Notes: generated by a model from the sequence alone, not told the origin. DNA of 64,000 nucleotides from Pogonophryne albipinna (GCA_028583405.1 CM053246.1:27948557-28012556), one strand, 5' to 3'. Shown: positions 11,650-31,913, counted from the first letter of the stretch. A program made the numbers and translations.

Positions 11650-14600
11650 GCAGCTTGTCTGCCCAAGGTTTAAAACCAGCAGTGAGAATGTTTTTGAGAA
11701 ACAATTCGTAGCTTAGACTGAACTCGAAGGAAACTAGACTGGATTTTTTTTTTTTTTAAGAAGAAATATTCTCTAACAATTTCCATAGAAACCGGAGCAC
11801 AACAAACTACTTTCAGTCCTATACCCAAACTGATTTGCTAACAAGAACTGAGCCCTTAAGGTGGCCTCGGCTGGCTGTGGACCATGACTCCTCTCTGTGA
11901 AGCAATTAGAAAGCAGTCTGTCACTTTGTGACATCAGGGCATTTGTGGCATGCAGACATTTACGTGTCCAATAAAAGGTTTGGACTCAATTGGACCATAA
12001 AAACTGATGCCAGTGGTAAAATGGTTTGATTACTTTATTGAACCACATGCCCAAATAGACCAACATTCTTTTGTGACTGAGTATGAATGACAAATATTTG
12101 ACAGTTTAAACTCTTTTAACCAGTCAAAGGTTATAGAAGTGTGTGTACGCTACTGGATTATTTATGATTTCAATCCACATGCTGGCTTGAAAAGTGAATA
12201 AGTAACATTTCCTTACTGCTGAACAACCTTCAGGACTTGTCAATCTGAAGCTGGTTTGTTCTCGGCAGCTGGGACTGCTGTGTAGCGTCTAAATATGAAG
12301 CACTGCTGAGAAAGAACATACAAGGCCTGCAAACAGTGTGTCATGGAAAAACAAAGAATATATGATCCTTTGGAAATTCCTGGAACAGATATTCTCTTTA
12401 CTCCTGTCAGTCGTAAGCTATAACCCCCTGGTTTCAGTGTTTCTGTAAATAATGCCATACCAGGAGCACCAGCTGTTCAAATTAAGCCTTGTTATAATGA
12501 TTTAATGTTAAGTGTGTACTAAGTGGATGTTGACACATAAAGATTTAACTTTACATTTCACCAATAACATCCCAATAAAATCTTAAAAAGTTCTAAAGAC
12601 TAAATGACCAAAGAAATTGGCTAGGTTAGAACAAACTAAAAAACCCCAATCACTTTAAATATTTACACTTATACACTAGCAACTATTGGGTCGATTTTAA
12701 ACGTGTTAACATACTTCATTTGATGACAAAATGCTTGCAAAACTGACACGCAAAGCTATGGCGTGAAACATGGTTAAGGTGAGAGCTGCTTTATATTAGT
12801 CAGCGTTTACATTTGCAGCATATATGAATACACGAAGAGATGGTACAACAAACATCTAGCCGGTAACAGCTAGTCTTGAACATGGATGTTTGAATAACTG
12901 GAAGTCTAATTTCTTATCCGTCTGCACAAAGCTTTAAACCAAAAATGGAAACAAGAGTTATTGTTTTTTTAGGGCTTCAAATATTTTCCAAATTGATGAC
13001 AGGCCATTTGCTCGTCTAAAAGCTTGTCAGTTGCATGAAGGATGAGTTATCATGTTTATGCAGCTGTTTTCTCTAAACTGTCCATCTGCGCTGTCACAAA
13101 CATCTCAAGCCAGAGATGCCAGCACCTTTGTGTTTTCTTCAGGACTGTTTTTTTTAAGTGCAGGTTCAGAGAACATTTGATGTTTTTCCCACATTTCATA
13201 ACAACCTCAGCGTGCTGTCGGGAGAGAACAAGCTGTTCAAAGTCATTCATTGTTTGAACAGTTGCCAACATTCTTCCCTGACTGCAGAGAGGAGAGGAAA
13301 GCAGTTCAACAAACCTTCAACAACAGCAGCAGGGTTCAAGCCCCGACAGCAAACACCCACCCTCTTTAAGTGAGAGGTTTTACTCTGTGGGTGAATGTTG
13401 TTTTTCAGAACTAACATGTTGTGTGATCATAATTAACAAACGTTAATTTAGTAGCAACTTGAAGTGTGCCTGTGTAGGTGGACCGGAGCAAATCGGCATC
13501 ACAATGACAATATTTTTAGATATAACAAAGGTGATGGAAAAACAAGATTGGCTTCTGAAAAAAAGCTAAGCTTAGGTTCCAGCAAAGGATTATCAGTATA
13601 GTTATCTGTATTGGAGTTTTTCTTACATACACTGCAAAGGACATTTTAGACATTTCATGATTAGAGGGAAAATAATATCACATCTTCTGTAAGAAACTTT
13701 GGAAATAATTGGGCCATGAAGGTCAAGTTAAGCACCTGAGCTGCTGAGAAACATAAAAAAGGAACTACAGAGTAAAACATCTCATTAAAGTCTAAAGATT
13801 ATAGTGATAAAAGTGACACATACTATTATTGAATAGAGAGAATTACAACTTAGATTAAACATATACCATTAAAGAAGTAGCTTGAATCGACATAGAAAAA
13901 GAATGAATGCAGATATTTATCTTTATAAATTAATCATATTTAAACTCACTCTAATCAAGTTGGATTTAGTCAATACAAGCATTCAATTGATTTGGATTAA
14001 TTTAGGTTATTTCATATTTTTAATCTGTATAAGTAAAATCAATAACAGTCTGTCCTTTTGTGTCCCTTATCGTATTAGTTCAAGTTTACTCGATACCATT
14101 TGTCCTCATTGACCAGAATCACACTAGTTGTGTCAACAGCTCATACAGTATAACACCTTATCAATGGTGCGTCCCAGCTCAAGCATTTCTTTTTTACAAC
14201 TATTAATGATCTAAGTCCAAAGTGCCAAAAATAAGATAGGCACTCTCCATGGTCCTGCAGAGCGGGAGCTGTCCAAGTTACTGACCCTGGTTCATTAAAG
14301 GGTAATAACACCTTTAACTGGGACGTTCCGGATTACTGTTTGTGTGGTTGGACAAATATAGAGCCTGAACTCTCTCTGCTGTCTCCTGTGTTCTTCCTCA
14401 GCACTGGTTTTTGTTTTCTGTGTTTACCTCTCTCCTTGTCTAAGACTAACAACCCTAGAAATGGTCTAATTAAAGTTTGCTTTTAGTTTCAGGGCCGGTT
14501 AAGATTGGTTTTACTGCTGTTAAACACACTTGATTAGAGGTGAGTGTTTGTCCCTTCTGTGTTTTGTTTGTGGCTCATTCAGAGAAATTGGGTCCTCTTT

Positions 14601-15115
14601 TTACCACAAAATGATTTTATATTTTATATTTGTGCTTAGTTAGTTTTTGTTCAGGAACCGCCTGTACATCTTGTTTCCCCTACCAGGCATTTTCTTAAAG
14701 AAAAACCAGTGTGAAACCCCTGTGTTGGTTTACAGAAGTGATGTTACTGTTGTAACTGTATACCAAATGTGATAGACCAATCTTGTAATAATGCTATACT
14801 TTCATTCACTGAGCCTTCTCAGATTTTTTTATGGAGGCCCACGTCCCACTGTTTAGTCCTCTGAGTAAGACTACATACAGACTGCTTTGTTATAGTTTGT
14901 TTGCAACAATATCAGCAGGGCTAGCGCACTTTGCTTTTAAAAAAAAAACAGTGCCACTGGAAGAAATGTTGTTTTTCTACATGTTTCCATGATAATGCAT
15001 ATTGAACAAGTGTATTGGTAAACTACTGTCTTTTTACTCTAGCGGTTTTATCACTGTAACAAGCGTACTTTTCTCCAACTCCAGTAATCTTCTGTTTCCA
15101 TTGCAACCTCACTGC
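11650..15115. other. Gene-free stretch
   Basis: AT-rich intergenic DNA. ORFs at 12240-12458, 13042-13373 and 13882-14112 overlap on both strands or are AT-driven, and show no domain. No repeat family was recognised. Confidence 0.5.
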
Positions 15116-22892
<7,777 letters not shown>

Positions 22893-23641
22893 GAAAAAAA
22901 AATCGGGGATCGGGATTTTTTTTTTTTTTTATAAAATATTTTTATTATTTTTATTTAATGTTACAAAACAAAAATGACCATGTTCACGTCTTAAAGTCAT
23001 CCTGAGGCCTTAGTTTTGGTTTAAAATTACACAACATCATGTATGTGTTGCTTTCTTTGGGCTTGTTTTCAAACCTGGTTGCTTATTTCTCTCAAATCTG
23101 GCAACAGAGTGGGCAGGGCGCAGTGTCTAATAGTAGCAGTAAGCTAACGAGAGGCTACGTTCAGCTGGTGACTCGGGACTCGGCACAGAGAAAATGTCAG
23201 GAGTTTGGAAGTATTATAAAATTGAAAGCGAAGGCAGTGTAACAGCCAGATGCAATGTTTGCAAGGCGGAGGTTCCGCGTGGTGGAAAGAACAGAGCTAC
23301 GTTCAACACGACCAATCTAATACGCCACCTGAGAAACAAACACAAACAACAACACGACGAGTACACAGCGGCCACTCAGGTAACGGCACTGAAACAACCG
23401 ACACTTTCAGAGACTTTTAAAAGGAAAGAGAAACTGCCCCAGAACAGTGAAAAGGCCAAAAAAAAGAACAGCCAAGATAACTGAATTCGTCACGTTGGAT
23501 GACCAGCCGTTATCGGTTACCTTTTTCTCTCTTAATGCATTGCATAATGATCGGATCGGGAAAAATCGGTATCGGCAGATTGTCAAAATCAAATGATCGG
23601 AATCGGATCGGGAGCAAAAAAAGGTGATCGGGACATCCCTA
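22893..23641 (+). mobile_element. BED-finger hAT remnant
   Basis: The right end reads gatcgggacatcccta, a typical hAT terminus of the 'cagggatgtcccgatc' type. The left end is damaged: only 'atcggggatcggga' remains before a poly-T run. The subterminal regions repeat 'gatcgg' several times. The element keeps the first part of a transposase (BED finger) and lacks the rest. No clean target duplication was found. Confidence 0.75.
23194..23484 (+). pseudogene. hAT transposase N-terminus with BED zinc finger, truncated
   Basis: The 96-codon ORF starts MSGVWKYYKI. It carries a BED-type zinc finger: aromatic WKYYKI, then CNVC, then HLRNKH (C-x2-C ... H-x4-H). This is the DNA-binding end of a ZBED/hAT transposase. 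After the ORF stops, a neighbouring frame continues with a KITEFVTLDDQPLSV block, normal in these transposases, so a small frameshift lies in the A-rich tract near 23460. The catalytic RNase H-like core and the C-terminal dimerisation domain are deleted. It lies in plus orientation within the hAT remnant. Confidence 0.8.
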
Positions 23642-24734
23642 GAAAAAATTATGACATTCATCAAGAAGCACAAATATTGAAATTAAAGGCTCTTCCTATA
23701 TTTTATGCCTCACGATACAAATTGTGTATTATTGCGAGATGGATCGTCTTACCCTGCTCTCCCAACTTACTTATCTCAAGAGAATTCAATTAAAATCGAC
23801 TGTTTTTAATTTACAGCTGCTACTTCATTTGCAACCTACTGAACAAGCATCTCTTGCGGCTTTCACACCAGCGCTTTTCCCTTTCTAGCTCCGAGCTAGA
23901 GCTTTTCTGGTTCAGCTCCGGTTTCCCTTTTCTGCTCCCGCTCTGTTCACACCGCCCAGAGCCCGACTGGTGCTGCCGCTGCTGCGTCATGACGTCACCG
24001 TTTACATCGCTGATTTGCTCCCCAACGGCGTTACGGCGCTCACAACAACAACAACGGGTAACTGCGTCGGGTTGATGATCGTGTTGCTTTTAATCACACG
24101 AAGCCAGATTAAATTAAATAACGACTTCTCCAACCTTATATTTTTCTCCAGAGTGCCGTGGTTCATTGTTTATTAATGTGTTTCTGCGGCATTTACCGAC
24201 CGCTGCAGTGTTGGCTGCTCTTCCACGGGAGTTTATTCTCCTCCGTTAGCTCCCGGTTAGCTCACACTGCAGCGGCCGCTCTAAAGTATTCACTGTCCGA
24301 CTCACACAAGCAGCTGATACATATCCCCAGTTCCCCTTAGGTGAATGTGTGTCAGTCTGAATTGACGCTGTTTGGCATCACAACGCTGTTATGAAAGTTT
24401 CTCTGGTATAAAATGGGTGATGTTAGCATAGCAACCGAAGCTAAACTGACTACTTGCTATTGCTATCCTATAGTGCTGGGGGGAAACGATTATTTTGAAA
24501 ACGATTAATCGGGCGATTATTTTATCGATTAGTCGACTAATCTAACAATTATTTTTCTGTTGTTCGATTAATAAAAAACGTGATGTATCTCAAATAAATA
24601 GCAAAAAATTCTTAATAATAGTTTTTTTTTATTGCATAGCAAAATAAGAAATGTAGAATAAATGTATACAAAATAAAAAGGCCAGCCAGTTTACTCTTAC
24701 AGTCCAACAAAAAATCTCTTCTGTACTCAGCCCG

Positions 24735-24904
24735 ACTCAGCCTGGTTGTTCCTGGCCCTAGAACCACGATTTAGTCGGGCCAGAAAAAAGGTGAAAAAGT
24801 AGCCCCGGGCTAAAACTAGGCCAAGTGGAAGCGCAACCAAAAACGGGCCCCGCACGGCTCGGCACGCTTAAAGCGAGCTACCCGCTGCAGTGGAAACGCG
24901 CCAT
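24735..24904. repeat. GC-rich MITE arm (gcagtggaaacgcgcca end)
   Basis: The block ends in ctgcagtggaaacgcgccat, and its interior 'gggccagaaaaaaggt' resembles the block at 30884-30975, which ends tgcagtggaaaagcgccatt. Ends of this type are common on short fish inverted-repeat elements. The opposite end is not clear. Here it is nested within the two-BED hAT. Confidence 0.4.
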
Positions 24905-25248
24905 AAGCTGACTAACGTTAGTCTAATGTTATGTTTGACTCGTAAAGGCCCACAACATGAGTTAGCTCTCTGTGCAGTTAGTTCGTTCCGGGTTAGTAGC
25001 GGCTAGATAGCGGTGTTCTGCAGACGTAAACTAGCTACCATTCCAGCCAACATTAAATGCTGACAAACGTTAACTAACACACAGCTGGCGCCGCTAGCTA
25101 GGTAGCTAACATTAACTACTAACCAACCAAGCACGAACAAACCGCACGGAGAGCTATAAGATAGTTAGCACTACCAAAGTGCACAGAACTCAAGCTGCAC
25201 AACACACTACACAAACGTGGAATTAATTTAGCCAAAGTTAGTACATAC

Positions 25249-25502
25249 TTATCATTGTTCCCTCCACGAGAGACAAGGGGGTGCCTCCGCTTTAAATGCT
25301 CCAACATAGCTGTTGTGCTAGTGTGGTATGCCAACTCCATTTGACAAAGACTGCAAATAACAATGCCTTTGCGTTTTGGACTAAATTTAAAGTATTCCCA
25401 TGCTTTTGAAGACCTAGGGCGAGATGTTTTTGTTTGGGGGCTTTTTGCAGGGCTTCGTGCGCAATCCTGTGAGGAGGAGGTGGTAGCCGTTTCAGTCTCC
25501 AT
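25249..25502 (-). pseudogene. BED-finger exon, second of two in the hAT
   Basis: The segment starts [11 protein letters not shown]. The region with [12 protein letters not shown] and HLKRRH forms a BED zinc finger (C-x2-C, H-x4-H). It ends at a good splice donor (GATAA/GTATGT), so it looks like a coding exon rather than a chance ORF. An upstream in-frame extension reaches 25703. The rest of a hAT transposase is missing from the element. Confidence 0.7.
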
Positions 25503-25738
25503 TGTGTTTGAAGTGCGATTGCGAACTGCTTGTTGCTTTGGGTGACCCACGTGTGTGTGGCGATGCGTCGACGAGGAAATCTGTCGTCCACGAGATTTTG
25601 AAGTCGACGCGTCGACTAATATATATATATAAATACGTCTTACCTGTCCTGCTGTTTTGTGATCAAAACTAAAGTTGTGTTCAAGGACATGCAATTTAAA
25701 CATTGGCTAGCTACTGCTAGCTAGCTAGGTTAGTTGAC

Positions 25739-25921
25739 TTATCGAGTGGAGTCATCTTCCAGAACTCCGACATGCTTTCTTTTGAGATGTTCCATCATTG
25801 ATGAAGTGCTCCCATGCCAGGCTAGATCGCCTTTGCAAATGTTGCACTTAACAACCTTTTTCACATTGTCAAGTATGAAATTATCCCACACTTTTGAGGT
25901 TTTCGTTTTAGGTGTTGCCAT
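25739..25921 (-). pseudogene. BED-finger exon, first of two in the hAT
   Basis: The segment starts MATPKTKTSKVWDNFI and carries CNIC and HLKRKH, a second BED zinc finger (C-x2-C, H-x4-H). It is clearly related to the one at 25249-25502: both read 'W..F/Y.......C..C...L..H.STS/T.M.EHLKR.H'. The ORF stops at DDSTR. Two related BED exons in one 1.65-kb element suggest either a two-finger transposase or the fusion of two copies. Confidence 0.72.
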
Positions 25922-26645
25922 TACGCTTCTTGTTCTCTCTCGGTTTTTTAGCGGGCCATTCCGCTTATCAAACTCCAGTATATTATATGTAAGCGCGTAA
26001 AACACCGGCGATGACATTAGCGCGTAAAAAACGTCATGACGTCAGCGCGTAAAACACACGTGATGACGTCACCAACGAATCGACGACCAAATTAGTTAAG
26101 TCGATTAGTTGTTGCAGCCCTACTATCCTATTGTGGCATAAACCGTTTTCTACAGGCACATTTTACCGGCGTATTTTTATTATGATTCTACTTGTGATAG
26201 TCGGACACGACAACCTGTGCAGCCCATGTATTGATTCCATCCGATAGCTGCTATAATACAAAACAAAACGTCTGCCTCTCTCCACAATGATCAATAACAG
26301 TGAACGGATGGTCAAAGTAAGGCACAAATAAACAGAATCACACGAAGCCTGGTTAGTGTTGCCTGACGTTATAAAGTGTGTTTATAAGCACTACTGCTTG
26401 TAGGCAGGCATGACAGTCGACCCATGTTCAGGGGAGGTGGGTTTAGTTTCCTGCACGCCTCGACGTAAGCGACGCCACCTCTTAGCTCCGAAGCTCTTGC
26501 CTCTAGACCGACAATTTTTTGGAGCTGGAAGTGAACCGGATTCCGGAGCTAAGAGGCGGCGCCGCTGCGGTGTGAACAGGAAAAACCGGCACTTTTCAGC
26601 TCCAGCTCCGAGCCGGAGCTGAAAACGCGTTGGTGTGAAAGGGGC

Positions 26646-27329
26646 ATCTGTGACCAGCAGTGTTTGTACTGAGCAGTCATGAATAACACTTATCTAAGTC
26701 ACTTTGGACAGGGAGTAAAGCAGTAAAGCAGTGTAGAAATGGCATCTATGTTCGACAAAAAAACTAAGATACTTAGATACAGTTCGGACTGTCACGACTG
26801 AGCAATTTCTTTTGCAATTAGTTTTGTTGATACCGGCCTTTAATGAGTTTTCTCTTAGTTCAAGGGTGCACAAAACTATCATGATATTTAATTAACAAGC
26901 ACTTAAGCATTCAGTTGTTCAGTGATTTGTTTTATTAATTAAACTGTTTAAAGTGTATTTTCTCCTAGAATTTCAGCTACAATTGAGTCAACACAGTTAC
27001 TCTAAAGAACAAATGAACGATTATGGATTTGAGTGCTCGTTCATTAGTTTCCAAAGACTGATTTAGAGCGTTCTCTTTCACACATTTACATTACAACACA
27101 TCTAATAATATAGCTCAAAATATAAGAAAAATATATATCATATATTATTGTAAAGGAATTTATGGTATGTTAGCATTGGTCTATGTTGTTCCTTTTTTTA
27201 GGTAAGTTTATTACCAATAGTCCAAATCAAAAAATGCATTACCAAAGGATGCATAGAAAATACTTGTTAGCAGGATTCACTTATTAGTTGTCTGTCATTA
27301 AAAAAGAAAAAATCCAATAAAGATAAATA
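26646..27329. other. Gene-free AT-rich stretch
   Basis: Short AT-driven ORFs only. No named repeat is seen before the Tc1 terminus. Confidence 0.5.
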
Positions 27330-27331
27330 TA

Positions 27332-28913
27332 CACTGAACAAAAATATAAAAATGCAACACTTTTGTTTTTGCTCTCATTTTTCATGAGATGAACTCAAAG
27401 ATCTAAAACATTTTCTATATACACAAAATAACCATTTCTCTCAAATATTGTTTACAAATCTGAAAAAATCTGTGATAGTGAGCACTTCTCCTTTGCCAAG
27501 ATAATCCATTCCACCTCACAGGTGTGGCATATCAAGATGCTGATTAGACAGCATGATTATTGAACAGGTGTGCCTTAGGCTGGCCACAATAAAAGGCCAC
27601 TCTGAAACGTGCATTTTTGCTTTATTGGGGGGGGGGTCTGGGGGGGGGTCCGAAAACCAGTGCAACACATCTCCTTCGCATAGAGTTGATCAGGTTGTTG
27701 ATTGTGGCCTGTGGAATGTTGGTCCACTCCTCTTCAATGGCTGTGCGAAGTTGCTGGATATTGGCAGGAACCGGAACACGCTGTCGTATACGCCGATCCA
27801 GAGCATCCCAAACATGCTCAATGGGTGACATGTCCGGTGAGTATGCTGGCCATGCAAGAACTGGGATGTTTTCAGCCTCCAGGAATTGTGTACAGATCCT
27901 TGCAACATGGGGCCGTGCATTATCATGCTGCAACATGAGGTGATGGTCGTGGATGAATGGCACAACAATGGGCCTCAGGATCTCGTCACGGTATCTCTGT
28001 GCATTCACAATGCCATCAATAAAATGCACCTGTGTTCGTCGTCCATAACATACCATAACCCCACCACCACCATGGGCCACTCGATTCACAACATTGACAT
28101 CAGAAAACCGCTCACCCACACGACGCCACACACGCTGCCCTGAACAGTGAAAACCGGGATTCATCCGTGAAGAGAACACCTCTCCAACGTGCCAGACGCC
28201 ATCGAATGTGAGCATTTGCCCACTCAAGTCGGTTACGACAACGAACCGGAGTCAGGTCGAGACCTCGATGAGGACGACGACCATGCAGATGAGCTTCCCT
28301 GAGACGGTTTCTGACAGTTTGTGCAGAAATTCTTTGGTTATGCAAACCGATTGTTGCAGCAGCTGTCCGAGTGGCTGGTCTCAGACGATCTTGGAGGTGA
28401 ACATGCTGGATGTGGAGGTCCTGGGCTGGTGTGGTTACACGTGGTCTGCGGTTGTGAGGCCGGTTGGATGTACTGCCAAATTCTCTGAAACGCCTTTGGA
28501 GACGGCTTATGGTAGAGAAATGAACATTCAATTCACGGGCAACAGCTCTGGTGGACATTCCTGCTGTCAGCATGGCAATTGCACGCTCCCTCAAAACTTG
28601 CGACATCTGTGGCATTGTGCTGTGTGATAAAACTGAACATTTTAGAGTGGCCTTTTATTGTGGCCAGCCTAAGGCACACCTGTGCAATAATCATGCTGTC
28701 TAATCAGCATCTTGATATGCCACACCTGTGAGGTGGGATGGATTATCTCGGCAAAGGAGAAGTGCTCACTATCACAGATTTTTTCAGATTTGTGAACAAT
28801 ATTTGAGAGAAATGGTTATTTTGTGTATATAGAAAATGTTTTAGATCTTTGAGTTCATCTCATGAAAAATGGGAGCAAAAACAAAAGTGTTGCATTTATA
28901 TTTTTGTTCAGTG
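27332..28913 (-). mobile_element. Tc1-type transposon with long inverted repeats
   Basis: The termini CACTGAACAAAAATATAAA and their inverse are flanked by TA (27330-27331 and 28914-28915), as expected for Tc1/mariner. The inverted repeats are long: about 270-280 bp at each end match in inverted orientation, including the internal 'aggtgtgccttaggctggcc' block. The transposase lies on the minus strand between them. A G-rich expansion (about 27627-27652) has disturbed the transposase C-terminus. Confidence 0.95.
27622..28615 (-). pseudogene. Tc1-family DD34E transposase, one frameshift
   Basis: This cut-and-paste transposase starts MPQMSQVLRERAIAML, followed by a helix-turn-helix (STRAVARELNVHFSTISRLQ), an RRPR hook-like motif, and a second helix-turn-helix region. 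Catalytic residues are seen: D in FTDESRFSLF, D in QHDNARPH, and E in SPIEHVWD, with 34 residues between the last two (DD34E). The first reading frame runs 28112-28615. The rest is in another frame (27622-28227), so a 1-2 base indel lies near 28140. The C-terminus runs into the G-rich expansion and ends in an unusual proline-rich tail. The protein is otherwise full length, about 330 residues. Confidence 0.93.
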
Positions 28914-28915
28914 TA

Positions 28916-30750
28916 GTATATCACTGCACTTAATCTTTTTTGAATAAAGCTTTTTTCTTCCAGGAAACCTGAGTCAAACCCTATACTGCATACACGCCAT
29001 GACAGATACACACAGTTGTGTTTGTGACAAACACACACATTGTCCAGAGTCAGACTGGACCAGTCCCAGCAGTGAATGTGGATAAGAAGCGTTATCCTCT
29101 AACAACACCTTCATCTGAGACGCAGAGGGAAGATAATTGAATAGGAGCAAGATCTATAAGACAATATAGTTTGAGTGTCCTCAGAGGTTTTCTCCAAGAG
29201 ATTGTTATGAGGTTTGGAGGTTTATGAGTCCTATGATTGAATGTGAGCGGCTGGTTGTCATGACGCTACCAACCTTTCTCTTCAAGTGAGTCCTTTTATA
29301 TCAGCAGCTCAATGATAAGCAGAGGTAGTCAATGTGTAATTGCCAACACAATTTCAAGTAATTGCTGGACAATCATACAGTAGGTAGGACGATATTTCTG
29401 GAAAAAATCAATTTGTGTTTCAACCAGATTAAAACCCTGTTCGTTAAGTTCCACCTCCTGCATCCCGTTTTGTTGCCTGAACCGAACTGCATGGTTTTAA
29501 ATATATTGGCTTTATCTTTCTGGCAGTTGTTCGTATTGCTTTAGCGATAACAAAGAACCTCCTGTTCTCGCACTTACAACTTCAAAACATACAGTATGGA
29601 AAGAAAGAGCAGAGTATTACATGCAAACTCCCATGGGAAAAACACCAAGAGTGGTGTTGTTGCTAAGGCTCAGCAAGGATGTTTGCCTCTTGTGAGACCA
29701 TGTTTGTAATATTGGAAAACCCATTTCATCTCAAGGAAAACTGAATTATAGATCAGGCCGCTCGATATATATCATGGAAAACAAACAGAACTGTTTGAAA
29801 AAAACAAGTTAATGGGCCATTTCAAATATGAATAAACCACGAACCATAAATCAGCTGCTATGTGATCTCTCTACTTTGTTTGTGAGCCCGGATAAGTTAA
29901 TGTTTCTGCTGTATTAGCACTTCATCAGTGCCATGTCCTTCAATTGTTGTTTGGAGGAATATTTAACTACACCCTATATTAATATGGATTTGCAGTGAGT
30001 GCAGTCTGTCTGTTGATCCAACAGCGGGTTTAATCAACATTTTGCCAGTGAAACAATCAGGCAAACATTTATACGAGTGCATAATGAAGCAAAATACATA
30101 ATGTTTTTGATTTTACATAGAAATTAAGACTTGATTCTATTCAAAAGCTTTTCATTAGCACAGACGAGAATAGAAGCTTTATAAATCTTTAACATGACGA
30201 TTTACAAGGCTCCAGGAAATTATAGTTTGTTTTATCTTCTTCTCTTGATTTGCAAGAGAAGTGTATTGATGGGATTATTAAAGAAGTAATGTAGTTGTCT
30301 CGCAAAGTCAGAATAAGTGGACGCTTTTCAAGACAGGTAATCTTTTAAAGGGGCAAATAATTTATTTAGAGCACTATGCCTTGGAAGATGATGGTTCAAG
30401 TGAAAATGAAATGATGCACATAATGAAGATATGAGTTGAACTACTCTGTCTTTTCTTTTCTACCCATCTAACCAATAGGCTGCTACAGTTTACCACAAGC
30501 CACACATCATCCGTTTACAAATTACATCTGAATCTATATCAAATAAACTGCCTTCCAATGTATTTCATACGACAATATTTTTAACCAATTTTACAACACA
30601 AGTTGAGAGGAAAACTAGACTAGCAAAATTCTCACAAGAAGCCACTTGGCTTTAAAAGTGACCTGACAAATAATTATGTTAAATTGGGGGATTTCAGATG
30701 TTTCCAAAGCCCTGGCAGGCCCTGTCATTGGTGCTCAGTGTGTGAGTGGA

Positions 30751-30751
<1 letters not shown>
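28916..30751. other. Gene-free stretch
   Basis: AT-rich DNA with no ORF over 70 codons, no domain and no repeat that I recognise. Confidence 0.5.

Positions 30752-30819
<68 letters not shown>
30752..30819. repeat. (GT)n microsatellite
   Basis: An uninterrupted GT run of about 68 bp. Confidence 0.98.
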
Positions 30820-30820
<1 letters not shown>

Positions 30821-30883
30821 CTCTTGCCAGCGATTCTCTGACCAATCAGCAGTTGAGAGTGTTTACGTCACTAGTTTAGCATA

Positions 30884-30975
30884 TGTTAAGGCCAGAAAAA
30901 AGGTTCAGCCCTGAGCCGGAACTACCCCTAGTGGAAACCGTGCTACGTGTTGCAGTGGAAAAGCGCCATTAGTCA
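30884..30975. repeat. MITE arm with gcagtggaaaagcgcca end
   Basis: Resembles the block at 24735-24904: 'ggccagaaaaaaggt', a GC-rich centre, then tgcagtggaaaagcgccatt. Only one end is visible. Confidence 0.4.
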
Positions 30976-31589
30976 CCAGGAAAGCCAGAGAGAGCAAAGA
31001 TAGAGGAGGCGGTTGTGATAGACTCACCTAACATCTTTGATATCATCTGTCATGGAGGCCACGTTTTCAATTATCATGTCAGCTCTTCACATCAAAAGTC
31101 ACTGATATTTTAAGTGTCCAACTCTCTCTTTGACTTGGTCTCTTGAGGTCCACTTCAAACATTTTGTAGATTTAATTCCAAATAGTCCTGGAATATCGTA
31201 GCTCCATCGCTGCTAGCTAGCTTACTAGTTAACAACAGCTAACTTGCTTACAAATTAACAACTTGCTAATGTTAACGGGCTAACACAAGCACGGATCCCG
31301 ATTATATTGACAACAATGGAAAACGTAATAACTCTCCGGTTAGTTTCTTTGAATAACGTTGTTGCTAACCTTTCATGGTTTGATATGCGTGAAACTACAG
31401 TTCTATCTTGAGTTCTTCCGTTAACAACTTTACGTTAAGTAGGCTACTATCAACTTCACCTGGATTCCACCTCACTGACTAACTGACATGTATAAGTCAA
31501 ATGTCGAAGGGTCGCTGTTTCGCTGCATTTAAAAACTAATTTAGTGCATAGCAGCATACTAACCTAAACAGGCTACAGGTGTAATAATT
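30976..31589. other. Gene-free stretch
   Basis: No ORF or named repeat. Short GCTAGC/GTTAAC-rich runs around 31210-31280 only. Confidence 0.45.
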
Positions 31590-31913
31590 ACTTTTACATA
31601 AGTAACAGTAGCAATACTACAGTGTAAGCATAGTATTACAAGTAAAAGTCCTGAATCAAAACATACTTCTAGTAGCTACAAATAAAAAAATTAAAAATCT
31701 CTGTATTATAAATCCTTACCTGCAAAGTTACTAGTAAGTAAATTAGAAACAGAAAATGTAGTGGATAAAAAGTAAATAATTGCCTAGAATGTAGTAAACT
31801 TACAGTAAAGTATAAAGTAGCATAACATGAATATACTCAAGTGAAGTACAAGTACCTCAACATTTTACAGTAGGCCTACTTGAGAAAAGGTACATAGTTA
31901 CATTCCAACACTG
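31590..31913. mobile_element. Common teleost MITE, one end (acattccaacactg)
   Basis: The right end reads gttacattccaacactg, preceded by 'caagtacctca' and 'aaagtataaagtagcata'. This is the very common fish repeat whose other end reads cagtggtggaatgtaac. The left end is not found, so the element is truncated or its boundary has decayed. Non-coding. The left boundary given is approximate. Confidence 0.6.

Larger units (their letters stand above)
24471..26122 (-). mobile_element. hAT element with two BED-finger exons
   Basis: A perfect 8-bp target duplication CTATCCTA flanks the element (24463-24470 and 26123-26130). The termini are tagtgctggggggaaacgat and, in reverse complement, tagggctgcaacaactaatc: diverged but alignable. 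The interior carries two BED-finger coding segments on the minus strand and no catalytic core. A second terminus-like block (gtcgacgcgtcgactaat) lies near 25600, so the element may be a fusion of two related hATs. It sits inside another inverted-repeat element. Confidence 0.85.
23856..26645. mobile_element. Terminal-inverted-repeat element split by a hAT insertion
   Basis: The left end (ctttcacaccagcgcttttc, then a GAGCT-rich block and 'ttcacaccg') is matched in reverse complement by the right end ('gtgtgaacagg', a GAGCT-rich block, then aaaacgcgttggtgtgaaag). The inverted similarity extends over about 100 bp. The two arms, 23856-24470 and 26123-26645, are separated by the hAT at 24471-26122, so the original element was about 1.14 kb. 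No clean target duplication was found and no transposase is encoded. Confidence 0.65.

Noticed and set aside
13042..13373. Overlapping ORFs on both strands near 13.1 kb
   Set aside because: They overlap in three frames with no domain; consistent with chance.
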